From Lepeophtheirus salmonis (lineage: Eukaryota; Arthropoda; Copepoda; Siphonostomatoida; Caligidae), in NCBI RefSeq assembly GCF_016086655.4, contig NC_052139.2, positions 2,976,001 through 3,040,000 of the forward strand: 64,000 nucleotides of DNA. Reading direction: 5' to 3'. Every line of letters starts with the position of its first letter. The first letter of the stretch is position 1. Positions 1 to 10,699 of the stretch are shown piece by piece. The position numbers and the translations under genes were made by a program. The notes below the pieces were generated by a model. That model saw only the letters and a program-made list of their open reading frames with translations. It was not told the origin of the DNA and made no database searches.

Positions 1-210
1 AAGAAAAGACGTAAGCAGGAATTACTCTTTTTTCGATCCTCAATTCTGCATTTTAGTCCAATAGACTGGCCATTATAACTCCTCAGCGTTACTCTCTGTC
101 ATTCATGAGCACACATACTCATATTTTCTTTAATCTTAGATATATATCAAATATTTGGAACAACGATTTAAAGATATATAAAAAATGACAATAGCTTTAG
201 AAAAAAATAA
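1..210 (+). repeat. Dispersed repeat family R1, copy a
   Basis: R1 is a non-coding repeat defined here by comparing copies inside this window. Its core reads GATCCTCAATTCT, then a TTTTAGTCCAA-like block, then CCTCAGCGTTACT and an ATGAGCACACA-like block. This copy starts at or before the window edge and carries all four blocks between about 35 and 120, followed by a less conserved tail (ATGACAATAGCTTTAGAAAA). Other copies lie at 4741, 5941, 7043, 9709, 14935, 40437, 55150 and 55608. I see no terminal inverted repeat and no tRNA-like head, so the class (SINE, MITE or other) is open. Confidence 0.7.
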
Positions 211-1540
211 TAATATAATAAAGAAATTGTAAATTCCAACATTATCCCAATTAGATCATGCACAATCTAAAAATAAATATATTATCTGTAAGGTCGTTTG
301 ACAGTTTGTAGTTAGAAAATATGCTTAGAAGAATTTTTAGAGCACCATTTACTTGAGTAACAAATAGCATATTTTATTTTAAATAATAATATTATTCAAG
401 GAGTTTTATCAATTTGCCGCTAGATGGCAGCACTCCATGTCGCTTTTTAATAAAATAATTTAAGTAAACAATGCTCATGCTCTATTACACTATGCACATC
501 CTTTTTTAGCTTTTATTTTACCGTAGACCACAAAAATGAGTATAATAACTTTGACCAAAATTATTTTGGCCTTTACATCCTTTTTTTAAATTAAGTTATT
601 ATACAATATAGTAATTATTCAGAGCCATACATCAATGTGCAAATGAAAGTTAACCAATTGATAAAAACATTTGAGGGTATTCAAAATTATTGATTACAAT
701 TCCTTCAAAATGTGTCCAATCACACTGTAGGCCCTCTTCCAGTATATTATTACTTTCATTTATGACTATTATTTAACTTGTGGAGATAAAATTTATGTTT
801 TGAGTAACTATGTGTGAGTGTGATCATGAAAAACCTGAACTAAAAGATACATTAGGGAGTTATCTTAAATATTTTTAAAGTTTGTCTGTTTGCCAGTGCC
901 TTATAACTCTTAGCTATGACTTTAACTACCGCTCGTTATAACTTTCAAAATTGTTTGTTATTTTAGAGAGCACAATTATGTTATAAAGAGAAATGCTTCA
1001 TAGGTTCCATAATTAATTGATACTGCAATAGAAATATATAATCGAATATACCTCACACTGGAAAGAGAGAACGTATGAACTGATTTTTTAATACATCTTC
1101 CCCCTCTCCCTCCTTTTTGATATATGTTATATACGATGTATATAAAAGACAAAAATTATGAGTCCAAGGCACGTACTGGCAATAAAGACAATAAAATAAA
1201 AAAACTTGTAAATCGAGTTGTTCAATATTATAATTGATTTGCCTCTTTTTCTATAAATATTTATATATGAGTTATGTATCAGGTAGACTTGGGTTGATAT
1301 ATCGGATCGAAATATAAATGTTCAAATATTTGGAATATCTTTATCATATGGGTATCTGAATTTTGATATTTGCTCGGATATTTTATATGATCCAATCGGA
1401 AAAAACGAGTGAATGAAAAAAAAAAAATATAATGCTCAAAAGTTGTAGCCACAAAGAGGTAACCTTAGATGAACATATGTATTGTTTTTTTATAAATTTA
1501 TTACTCATAAAAACGTGCAATTATAAAATCAATCCAACTA
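211..1540. other. Non-coding AT-rich stretch
   Basis: No reading frame of note and no transposon protein motif. It includes one copy of a short repeat around 860-925 (GTCTGTTTGCCAGT preceded by an AT-rich ATCTTAAA block) that recurs near 4120-4190. Otherwise I see only homopolymer A/T runs. Confidence 0.6.
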
Positions 1541-2185
1541 CACCAGGGAGGTAGCATTGGAACAATCCTAGGACAATTTTCCTAATCAGTGTCTCCCCCC
1601 TCCCCTTTTCAGTCTTTTTTATTGGTACGATCTTTTTTTTAGTACTATTAAACAGTCTTAAGACCGATCTATCGGTCTTTCAGTCATACAGTCCTAGTTA
1701 TCTTTTTATTTTATTCACTCCTAGCTAAGATGAAAAAATATAAGAAGTAAACAAATCATGAACGAAGCTAAAATGTTGTTCTAGTCACACACCTTTACAT
1801 TTTTTTAAAAATATTCCTTTAGTTGGTCAATGGGGTATAATTAAACATTATAGTATTAAACTTACTCAATCTCAACTAGGAATATTTTTTGAAGTCCATA
1901 TACATAATGTATATTTTATTCTCTGGGAACGACCGATGTGCGAACCCTAGTTCAAGAGAATAATTATAGCTCGAGCACTTTGTCTACGTATCTACATCGT
2001 TCTTTCTACATTTAACTTTAGCTATCTTGTCTCTTTGAAAGAGATTATTAATTATGAGGAAACTTCAGCAAATGACGTAGTTAGTAGTAACCACGTAATT
2101 TCAAATTTTATAGTTTCCATAGAAGACCAACAAGGACCGGATCTAGGACTGACAAACTTGATTAATACCAGGCTGATAGGACTGT
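1541..2185 (-). repeat. Dispersed repeat family R2, copy a (inverted relative to 7.5 kb)
   Basis: Read on the minus strand, this segment matches 7490-8020 on the plus strand block by block: a GGGGAG...GACTGATTAG end, AAAGACCGAT...CTTAAGACTG, CCTAGTTAGGAG-like, and a distal GTGGTTACTACTAACTACGTCATTTG-type block (plus-strand complement near 2073-2095). Short palindromic words such as GACCGATCTATCGGTC (about 1662-1677) occur inside. No protein coding is visible. The two copies lie in opposite orientation about 5.4 kb apart. Confidence 0.65.
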
Positions 2186-2189
2186 AATA

Positions 2190-2935
2190 GTAATTTTGCA
2201 AGATATTAGTTTTCTTACTAATTATTTTTCCCTATTGTGGAAAGTCAAAAGTACTAGCGTATAAGGACCACTATTTTTTATTTATTGATCTTTTTCAGTA
2301 TCAAATTAGATAAAATATACTTTGCGTTTTTATTTACATTTATGAGGATTCAAACAATTTTCCCATCTTTGGTCATTACATTATATAAAATATCCAAGAT
2401 AATTATTAATTACCAAGTCTCGTCAAGCTTTTTTCCTGTTAAAATCGCTCTCTTTTTATTTAACGGTCATCTTGTAAACATTACTAAACCTTTATCAAGT
2501 TAATGAATCTGTTGTTTATAGCTCAAATAAATCTTTAATACTTTTAAGTTATCAACCTAATGATACTAAAATTTATCATAAAAAATGCAGTCAGATGATA
2601 CACAGCATAATTTTAATTGATATTCAAGGGTGGTCTGCAAAGTTTTGGACCTAACCTAGATCAAAGATCATTTGTCTTAATTTATATTTTTCAGCATAAT
2701 CTCTTTGTAATTTTACTCACTTCTTCCAAGGATGTTCATATCTTTGTAACCCCTGCAAATAGTACTCAGTGTTTTTCTCTGTAAAATTATTGCTCACGAG
2801 ATACTTATTGTTTTTGTCTCAATTACTCCGAGTTGTATTGACACTTTAAAATTTGGAAAAAAGACCCTTCATATGTCTGATATATCTTTTAATCTATTTA
2901 ATAGTTACATTTACAAAAACGATTATTTCATGAAT
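2190..2935. other. Non-coding AT-rich stretch
   Basis: A 72-codon open frame at 2285-2503 is dominated by Phe, Ile and Leu codons and looks like chance in AT-rich DNA. No repeat family or transposon motif was recognised here. Confidence 0.55.
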
Positions 2936-2937
2936 AC

Positions 2938-3065
2938 TCGATACTCGATTTTCGATTTTTTCATAAAAACACACACATCAACTCCCTCCAACGATTGTTG
3001 CGAAACCATTGCACGTCGATACTGGCTGAAACTTTGATGGGCAACTGTCAACTGTTGCTTCTTCT
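2938..3065 (+). repeat. Repeat family R3, copy a
   Basis: Begins TCGATACTCGATTTTCGA and continues through a CACATCAACTC block, an ACGATTGTTGCG block and a TGGCTGAAA block to CAACTGTCAACTGTTGC. The same order of blocks recurs at 19199-19325 on the same strand. The 19.2 kb copy lies next to a mariner transposase fragment, so R3 may be an untranslated end of such an element. That link is inference. Confidence 0.65.
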
Positions 3066-3069
3066 TCTA

Positions 3070-4735
3070 TTTGGACAAATAATCTACCCTTCTCAGGTAA
3101 TCAGGGAAAATATGCAGTTGTGAGTTTTTAAATGCAACAATAACAGTGAAATATGCTTAAACAATAGGCATTAATGGAAAGGAGAAAGAAAAGAGTTGAA
3201 TAAAGAATAAGGAGACGAGGGAAAGATCACACCTGCAAAGGTACTAAATCATTATTTAAAATATTTATACATATATATAAAGAAATAATTATAAACACCT
3301 GAAGATAAATTTTGTATTCAAAGCTATTCATTGTAAAATGTGTGTACTTTGTGTAATAATAAAAATAATAAAAAATAAGGCTATGCGTGTCTACCCATTC
3401 TTGAAAGGCCAGGTCAAGACAAAAAATAAATAAATACATTATAAATTTGTTGACTTCTGAATACAAGAATAAATTGATTTATGAAAGCCTATAGTAAAAA
3501 TAGCTAAATACACATTTGGTATAATAAAAACAAATATGTATATTACCCACTCTCAAAACACCATTAAAAAAGGATACATTGAAAAAAACTTTTTGGTACA
3601 AAAAAGACATATGTCAATATTGTAAATATATATTAGACTGGAAAACACACTTTTGTACAAATGAATTTAAGCCAATGGTTAAATTTATCTTTGAGTCCAG
3701 AATTCAAAACAGATCTCAGTTTTAATCCAATGCATCAGGTATCAAATATATCTGGAATTATATTATTTTGCAGCTATTATAGCTCGTAGACCTTTTTCGC
3801 TGTTTAAAACAATCAACAAATTATAAATACAATTAATAAAATCTATGTTCAAGTGATTACATTGATTCAGTATCTTCCTTTGAACTCGATATATTTATTT
3901 TTCTAGATGAAAATTGATTAAAAACTATAATTTTATTTTGGCCCTTATAAATTATTCATCACTTATAGGGATAAAAAAATATAATACTCAATATTACTGA
4001 GTAGTGAATTTAAATATTTTAAATAAATTTAATACATATTTTATTTGTACGGTGAGAAGTATTAATTAAATTAATTACAATTATTTTTCACCGAGCATGG
4101 CGTCATGATAAAACAATGAAATATTAAATAGTTTTAAGATAGTGTTGTCTGTTTGCCAGTATCTTTTGATAAAACATAAGATTACTCAAAAAATAATAAA
4201 TGGAACAAAAATCCTTGGATTGAGATATTTTTTGAATTTTAAATATAACATGGAATATTTTTCTATAATAAGCTAGGGTATTTTTTATCATTATGAGTGA
4301 TGATTAGGTTATAACCTTTTTAAAGAAATAGTTTTTCATTCTAAAACAGAAATATTTTGAGTTCAGAACAAGATACGGAATCAATATAACCATATAAAAC
4401 ACTTCAACATATGTAAGTTTTATTTATCATACATTTAATATGCTGATTGTTTAAACAATAGTAAATTCCATTCTTTGCTGAAATTTATATGAATAAATTT
4501 GGACCCCTATAGTTGTTTTCTTTTGTATTAATTAAGAATATTCATTTATTATTTTAGAAAGTTTCTTTTGCCGCCAAAAATCCATAATTGACCAAATACG
4601 ATACAAAATCTTATAATGATCAACTGTTTATTTTCCCCTAGATATCTCCTCTTCTACATCTTAATCTAAGTACTACTTTCTAATATGACAGATTTTATGA
4701 AGTGTAAATAGCTCATGTTAAAAATATGATATTTT
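3070..4735. other. Non-coding AT-rich stretch
   Basis: No coding signal was recognised. Around 4120-4190 is the second copy of the short GTTGTCTGTTTGCCAGT-containing repeat also seen near 860-925. Confidence 0.55.
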
Positions 4736-4740
4736 ACGAG

Positions 4741-4920
4741 TGCGGTAATTTTATACTTTGTTAGCTCAAGGTTTATAAGTGTTGTTTGGACTCAGAATAG
4801 AACTAAGGTTCATTATTGGAGTAATTTCAGTCTATACCATTGCTAGATACGGAGTTGAATTTGTTTTTCTTTCCTTCATCGTAGCTGCTTGATGCAAATA
4901 TAACGAAACATCATATACTG
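4741..4920 (-). repeat. Dispersed repeat family R1, copy b
   Basis: A diverged minus-strand copy. It shares with the 5.9 kb copy, in the same order, GGACTCA, a GGAGTAATT word, a GAACTTGTTTTT-like stretch, a CTTTC/CTTCAT stretch and AGCTGCTT near its end, followed by a GAAAC-TCAT block. The complement of that last block is the TCATGACGTTTCATT-like start of the plus-strand copies. Confidence 0.5.
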
Positions 4921-5184
4921 ATTTTCTGCCAAACATTCTTCAAACTATTAGGGCGGGCACGTTATTTTTTTTAGAGCTATACTAACACTTCCGCCAATAT
5001 GACTGATTTTCATGATGATGACGTCACTTGAAAAACTGTTATTCAAATAAGGTTTAATCCTATGTGCCTTAAACAATAATATTCCTTTGTTGTTTTCGTT
5101 CGAATCTTGATATAAATATATACTCATTTGTGTATATGCAAAATAAAATAAAAAGTGTAGAGCAAAAAAAAACAACAAAGTTTT

Positions 5185-5935
5185 TCGGAAATAATAACAA
5201 AGTTACATACATCGAATGCAAAGAAATTATGAATGCACAGACACACAATATGTTATTTGCTATTTTATTATGCTCATGTTATAATATCATGTGGTTGTAC
5301 ATAGATTGAACTTGATTTGTTTTTATAAACATTGTTCAAACTAATGTGTTATTGAAAGTATAATGAGCTTAAATTGTTTCCCATTGGAAGGGTTCTATTT
5401 TGTTCAATTTGTATATTGATTATTATCATAACTTTGGTCTTTCCAAAAATAGGTGACATTTTTTAAAGAAAATAACCATTTTACCATAATCTAGATAATA
5501 AGTATATGAAAAACGAAACTCTGATGAAGACGAACTTGTGTTCTTAACAGCACCTCTGGTGTAAACAATTCATGATTGAGGATTTCTACGAGTGATTAAT
5601 AGTCAGTTTCCTTACATCCGTTAATCTTACCCCTCTCATCCTCAAAGAGTCACCAACTTTAATCTTGGGCTAGAATAACGATACGAGAACATTTTGTTTA
5701 TTGAAACTAATTACATGGATACTTATATCATATGCTTTTTTACAAAAAGTCCCATTTAAATTTTTATAGATAAATCCCACCCCAGAGGACATTGAAATAA
5801 CCATAAATAGAGTTGTAAATCTTAAACACTTTTTCCGTGCGAGTCTATTGTTGTTTGCAATGTACACAATGTGTTTTATTTTGTAAAACTATTACCACTA
5901 TTATTTTATTCTGGAGTAAAGAACATTTAAGTATA
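5185..5935. other. Non-coding stretch between two R1 copies
   Basis: Nothing recognisable. A 65-codon minus frame at 5670-5867 has no family resemblance. Confidence 0.5.
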
Positions 5936-5940
5936 AAGTG

Positions 5941-6165
5941 TTACCACGAGTGTTTTTGCTCATGAATTATTGAGAGTAACGCTGATGGTTTGTTGGGGAC
6001 TTATAAGTTAGTGTCAGTGCATGTTGGACTCAAAGTGGAGTAATTCATTCCCAAGAATGTACTAAATACCGAGATGAACTTGTTTTTATTTACTTCATAC
6101 GACAGCTGCTTCGATTTAATGAAACTTCATGACAGATAAGCAAGTGTTCTACTTAAGTATTTTTA
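5941..6165 (-). repeat. Dispersed repeat family R1, copy c
   Basis: A minus-strand copy. TTGCTCATGAATTATTGAGAGTAACGCTGA at its left end is the complement of the TCAGCGTTACTCTC...ATGAGC blocks of copy a. It then runs through TTGGACTCAAAGTGGAGTAATT to CAGCTGCTT and a GAAACTTCATGACAG end. No coding content. Confidence 0.65.
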
Positions 6166-6169
6166 GATC

Positions 6170-7040
6170 AGTCAGGATTACCATGTTCTTTTTCGTTGGT
6201 TTATTTTTTAAATACCAAAAATGCACACAATTTACAACCTTAACTAATCACGTCAAGAGACAGTGAATTTATTTTTAACTAGAAAGGCTAGTTAGGGATT
6301 AATATCACATATCCGACATAAGTAATGTTACAGTATAAAAGTAATATAAAAAAAACAATAAGGGTAAGTACTCTATTTATATTTAGAGTTTACCCCATTA
6401 CTAATGATTTTCTGTCTTTTTTTAATGACTATTCACTAACTTTAAAGTCAAAAATATGTAAAACATAGTGAAATGCATTATTTACATAAGTTATGATTAT
6501 TATACTTCATTTTTAATTATCTCCCTACTTTTAATGTTTGAAGGTAATAATAGCATACATAGCTATACATTGAAGAAACAGACCTAGATTCGATACATTA
6601 AGTTTTGACAATATCCATATACTACATAGTAAAAGAGATAGAAAGTCAATGGTGCTAATAAACTTAATTAAAAACACAAATTGTATGTGTGTACAATGTA
6701 AACACAGTCCTCGTGATTAAAACAAGAATAAATACATATTTGCAGATAACTAAACAAAGTTGAAATCCAATTACATAGCGAAAAGACACAATATCAGAAA
6801 TATTTACGAGTCATTTAAATTTAATTAATAGTGCAATTTACCTCTTCACTTAGTTATATATAATCTTAGGGATTTAAAAATTGTGTAAATCCTCGTGAAT
6901 GTAAATAAGAAAGAACAGTATATCTTGGTAACTTTAAGGGACGATATATTTGCCTAAAATATTGCCAATTGTGGAAAAAGAATTTGACAACCAATATAGT
7001 AACCCAATTTGAAGAATATCTTGTTTCAGATAGGTTTAGT
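6170..7040. other. Non-coding AT-rich stretch
   Basis: No coding or transposon motif recognised. The 61-codon minus frame at 6866-7051 overlaps the start of an R1 copy and is taken as chance. Confidence 0.5.
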
Positions 7041-7042
7041 TT

Positions 7043-7262
7043 AGCTGTCATGATGTTTCATTTGATCAGATACCATCATCTCTGGCGGGGGAGGAGGAGA
7101 GGGGGGAGTTAAATGAACAAAGACATCGGCAAAAACTACCGCGATGCGAATCCTCAATTCTACTTTTAGTTGAACAGAGACTTACAATCATAACTAACCA
7201 AAAAACCTCAGCGTTAATCCGTGTCTTTTATGACCACACGTAAATGTTCAATCCCATTTCAT
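7043..7262 (+). repeat. Dispersed repeat family R1, copy d
   Basis: Starts AGCTGTCATGATGTTTCATT, continues through a purine run (7084-7108, rich in GGGGGAGGAGGAG), then AATCCTCAATTCTACTTTTAG, a CTTACAATCATAACT block and CCTCAGCGTTAATCCGTGTC, ending in a TTTTATGACCACACG block. Together with copy e it is one of the best-preserved copies and defines the 5' end of the family. Confidence 0.7.
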
Positions 7263-7489
7263 TTGTATCAATGATAACCTAATAGTGTTAATAATATATT
7301 CACGTGGCAATTTTCACATCCCAAGGCATTTTACGTAAAGCTTTCAAAAAGTAGCAAAACACACCGGTTAGCTTGAGGAGAATGATACATGGTCGTAGAT
7401 AAATCATTTTTCCTACGCTAGATGTCACTTTTTATGATACCACAGATGACATCCCTTATGGTGAAATTAGTGTTAAAAAACTAAAAAGA

Positions 7490-8020
7490 CTGCAGTCCCA
7501 TCGCTCCTCTCATAGTACAATTTGTCAGTCCTATGACCGGTCCTTCTTAGACTTTTATGGTAACCACAACAGTTGAAGTTACGCAGTTGCTACTAACTAC
7601 GTCATTTGAGTAAGTTTCTATGTAACTATAACTACGTGCCACCTTTCCTTCATTATTTTCTTGGTTCTTATATCCTTCAATCCTAGTTAGGAGCAAAGAC
7701 AAAAGAATAGGTGGGCCTTAATACTGAAAGACTGATGTATCGATCCTTAAGACCGATGAACGGTAAACCAGATAGGACAGATAAAAAGTTTATGGTAACC
7801 ACAACAATTGAAATGGCGTAATAACTAACTACGTCCTTTCAGCTGTTCTATATAACCTATTTTAAAGAGACAATATAGCTATCTGAAGTTTAAAATAGGA
7901 CCAATGGGCCGTCCAATTGGTCCTTACGACCATTGCATGATCAAAAAGATAAAAAAAATAAGGAAAGGGGAGAAAAAAGACTGATTAGAATATCCATTTT
8001 AGGAACGGATCCAACATTAG
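7490..8020 (+). repeat. Dispersed repeat family R2, copy b, with internal duplication
   Basis: The plus-strand partner of 1541-2185. The module TTTATGGTAACCACAAC, GTTGAA, then CTAACTACGTC occurs twice within it, near 7554-7615 and near 7790-7845, so this copy carries an internal duplication. It ends with a GGAAAGGGGAGA...GACTGATTAG block matching the far end of copy a. No coding content. Confidence 0.65.
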
Positions 8021-8024
8021 TTAT

Positions 8025-9705
8025 ATTTAACTTTTTTTCCCCTTCACAAAATTTACCTTGTAAATTTAGTTTAAGGTGTGAATTGATGGAGGCTGAATAG
8101 TTAGTCATGGAGTAATATTCAAGGCTCCTAGTGGACAAAAAAGTGTGCCGCTACTTTGTACAAATATTGATCACATGCTCTTTATTTTGCTACTTTGTTT
8201 TAAAGCTTTACATAACAAAAATAGTTTGAAATCCAATTATAACAGAGCAAGATGCAATAGTAGTAATATTTACGACTCATTAAAGTTTAATTCACAGTGC
8301 AATTTCTCTCTCGACTCGGTTTGTACCCTTCTATGTACGTATTATTCTACTCACAATAAGACTTATTTGTGCAAATAATGAAAACAAAGTTTTCATAAGC
8401 AAATAAATCTTTGATTGTTAGTTTGTTTTGTTTTTTTGCTTCTTTTGTTAGACTCTAAGCATTTAAAATACGGTTTTTCCCCCCTCTGTTTTTTATTGTA
8501 TATATTTACTTTGAGAATAAGAATAAAGCACGCAGTATGTATTGAAATTTTATTTCTTTAGTCATTATCATGGATTTTCTTATTATTTTCTATTCTTCAA
8601 TCGATCATGGATTTTGAGAGCTTTAATAATGAAATGCCTTTGTCTTCTTTTTTTATTATTTAATAGTTCTTTATGAATTACTTCCTCCCTTTCCAGCAAA
8701 TTATGTATTATTAATTTGCTTTTAGGTATAGGTATATAAAACATTTTAAATATAAATGTCCATCATAATTGAATGTCATTAATTATAACATTTAACGTAA
8801 AAAAAAAAAGAATATACCCCATCTAGGTCTTTCGTTATAAGCCTTTAAATATTTTCTCAGTTTATCAGGACCCCCTCTACAATCATAAGTATTTGTGAAT
8901 AATACGTAAATTCAAAGATGTGGGTACAAAAATTTATCTGCTCAATGTTTTCTACACTTACACAGCTCATAAAAATACTTTTGATGACTTCTATTTTTTG
9001 AAATCATGCATGGAATAGGATGGAAGAAAGAAAAAATACAAAAAAAGTAATTTAAAACTCTTTGCAACATTTTTACATACTGTATATGTATATGACAAAA
9101 CGATGAGAAGATAAGATGAAAAATAAAAATTTATTTCTTTCAACATTAGTATGTATTTTTTGTCTTTTAGAATTTAGCTCAAGCATACGAAAAAAAGTGA
9201 AATAAAGTGGAAATAAAGAGGCAGGCAGGGGGAAGGACGGGTATTATTATTGTAAAGAGTTTTACCCCACATTTTTTTCTTCGAGGGATGACAGTTCAAA
9301 ATGAAATCAAATACGGATGGTGATCTAGATTTGTATATATAAACATCCTTGGTGGTCAAACAAGACCCATACACATATTGTATAGGTAGATATATGACGT
9401 AAACATTAAAGCCATAAAACGATTTATCATCTTCATCAAAACTCTCTGTTAAAAAAGTAAAGTATGCTGTGTTTATCTGCTTTTGTATATATATTGGTGT
9501 TGCCTTACTCATTTTAATTCTACATAATTAATCAAATGACTGCCCTCTTAAAAAGGGTGATGGGGTTATTCTTTTAAAGTTATCTTTTGTTATAGGTTTT
9601 TATATACGCAGGCATAAGTAGTGATAAAAAGCGAGTGTATTTTGGGCATGTTAAAAAAAAGTAATTGAAAGTTAACATGGTAACTGACCATTATGAAGTG
9701 GAACA
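8025..9705. other. Non-coding AT-rich stretch with a 112-codon minus frame
   Basis: The longest frame is on the minus strand at 9174-9512 (112 codons). It starts MSKATPIYIQKQ, is rich in Tyr and Phe, and resembles no family I know. Without splice signals or a homologue I regard it as chance or very doubtful. No repeats were recognised in the remainder. Confidence 0.4.
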
Positions 9706-9708
9706 CCT

Positions 9709-9988
9709 TAGCTGTCATGACGTTTTAATAGATCAGCTACGAACAACTGTGACGAAGGAGTAGGAGGAGAAGGGCATTGCCTAGAATTACCTGGATGTTG
9801 ATCCTTAATCCTACTACAACTCCAATACATACAATAATAACTCTGCAACAAATCCTCAAGAATGCTCTCCGTCTTTTATGAGCCCACACGAATGTTTCCT
9901 CGGATTTCAAATATTATTGAATGTAATAGGAAAATAAGTTTATTACTCAGGTGTTTCGATAATAATGGCAGCAGTTGAGGAAAAGAAA
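9709..9988 (+). repeat. Dispersed repeat family R1, copy e
   Basis: Starts TTAGCTGTCATGACGTTTTAATAGATCAG, has a GAAGGAGTAGGAGGAGAAGG purine run, a GTTGATCCTTAATCC block, an AATACATACAATAATAACTC block, and CTCTCCGTCTTTTATGAGC followed by a CACACGAATG block. The tail (TTTATTACTCAG, ATAATGGCAGC, GGAAAAGAAAA) parallels copies a and i. It is one of the most complete copies, about 280 bp. Confidence 0.7.
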
Positions 9989-9989
9989 A

Positions 9990-10500
9990 TTGATTATTCA
10001 TATTAATAACTCCAAAAACACGAGCTAGCTAAAAAATAAACATGATTTACATCACTAGATATAAGTATAAATACGGGTTTACGCTATTACTTAATTAATT
10101 GAGCAGATATGAATAGTAAAATATAATTAAACAAATGCTTAATAATTAATTAATTATGACCCAAGTAAGTCTGCATGTTTTTGTTGCTACATTAGAGTAG
10201 TGATTTTGTAACTGTTTTACAGTGCGTACAACATGAGAAAATATTAAGATATTTAAGAACTGCCATTATTTTAACTTTTAAAATTTAATTATTTTTGATC
10301 GAATGTTATAGAAAAGATCCCCACATTCAATTTTGAGAAAAATCTGCTTCTGTGTTGACGGCTACACTGGTTTCATAAATAACATATTTTTGGAGGATTT
10401 TCTACCATAAAAGACGTATTTGATGACTATATTTTTTGGATGCCCTTTAAAAAAGCTCATCTTCTTCCTCCACTCATGGACCTGCATACCACGAAACATG
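9990..10500. other. Non-coding stretch
   Basis: Nothing recognised. It contains alternating AATTAATTAATT runs around 10091-10155. Confidence 0.5.
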
Positions 10501-10501
10501 A

Positions 10502-10669
10502 GTTTGTGTGCACCAAGTATTACACTTACCACAGTTTGAGAATAACTGCTCCAGTGTGTTCTGCTTTGTCGAGATAAGAGGTCTTAACTACACTGACGCA
10601 TCTTTGCCGGAACATTATGCTGTGATTCAATCTTTAAGAAATCTTTATCAAGAGAAGAAGAAAAGTTAA
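10502..10669 (+). CDS. Possible 3'-terminal exon of unknown protein (or gene relic)
   Basis: An open frame of 55 codons ends in TAA at 10667-10669. From about 10535 it reads FENNCSSVFCFVEIRGLNY and ends PEHYAVIQSLRNLYQEKKKS. This composition is more protein-like than the surrounding AT-rich frames. The sequence CTTACCACAG just before 10535 could be a splice acceptor. A canonical AATAAA signal lies 17 bases after the stop, at 10686-10691. A second frame immediately upstream (about 10480-10560) is also open. I do not recognise the protein. It could be a last exon, a retrocopy fragment or chance. Confidence 0.3.
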   Translation, partial: VCVHQVLHLPQFENNCSSVFCFVEIRGLNYTDASLPEHYAVIQSLRNLYQEKKKS

Positions 10670-10685
10670 CTTAGTTTATCCATTT

Positions 10686-10691
10686 AATAAA
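10686..10691 (+). promoter_or_regulatory. Candidate polyadenylation signal AATAAA
   Basis: AATAAA lies 17 bp downstream of the stop codon of the 10502-10669 frame. The hexamer is common by chance in DNA this AT-rich, so its value comes only from its position. Confidence 0.25.
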
Positions 10692-10699
10692 ACAAAATT

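Noticed and set aside
9174..9512. A 112-codon minus-strand frame
   Set aside because: Rich in Tyr, Phe and Ser codons that AT-rich DNA yields by chance. No family resemblance, splice signals or repeat copy elsewhere.
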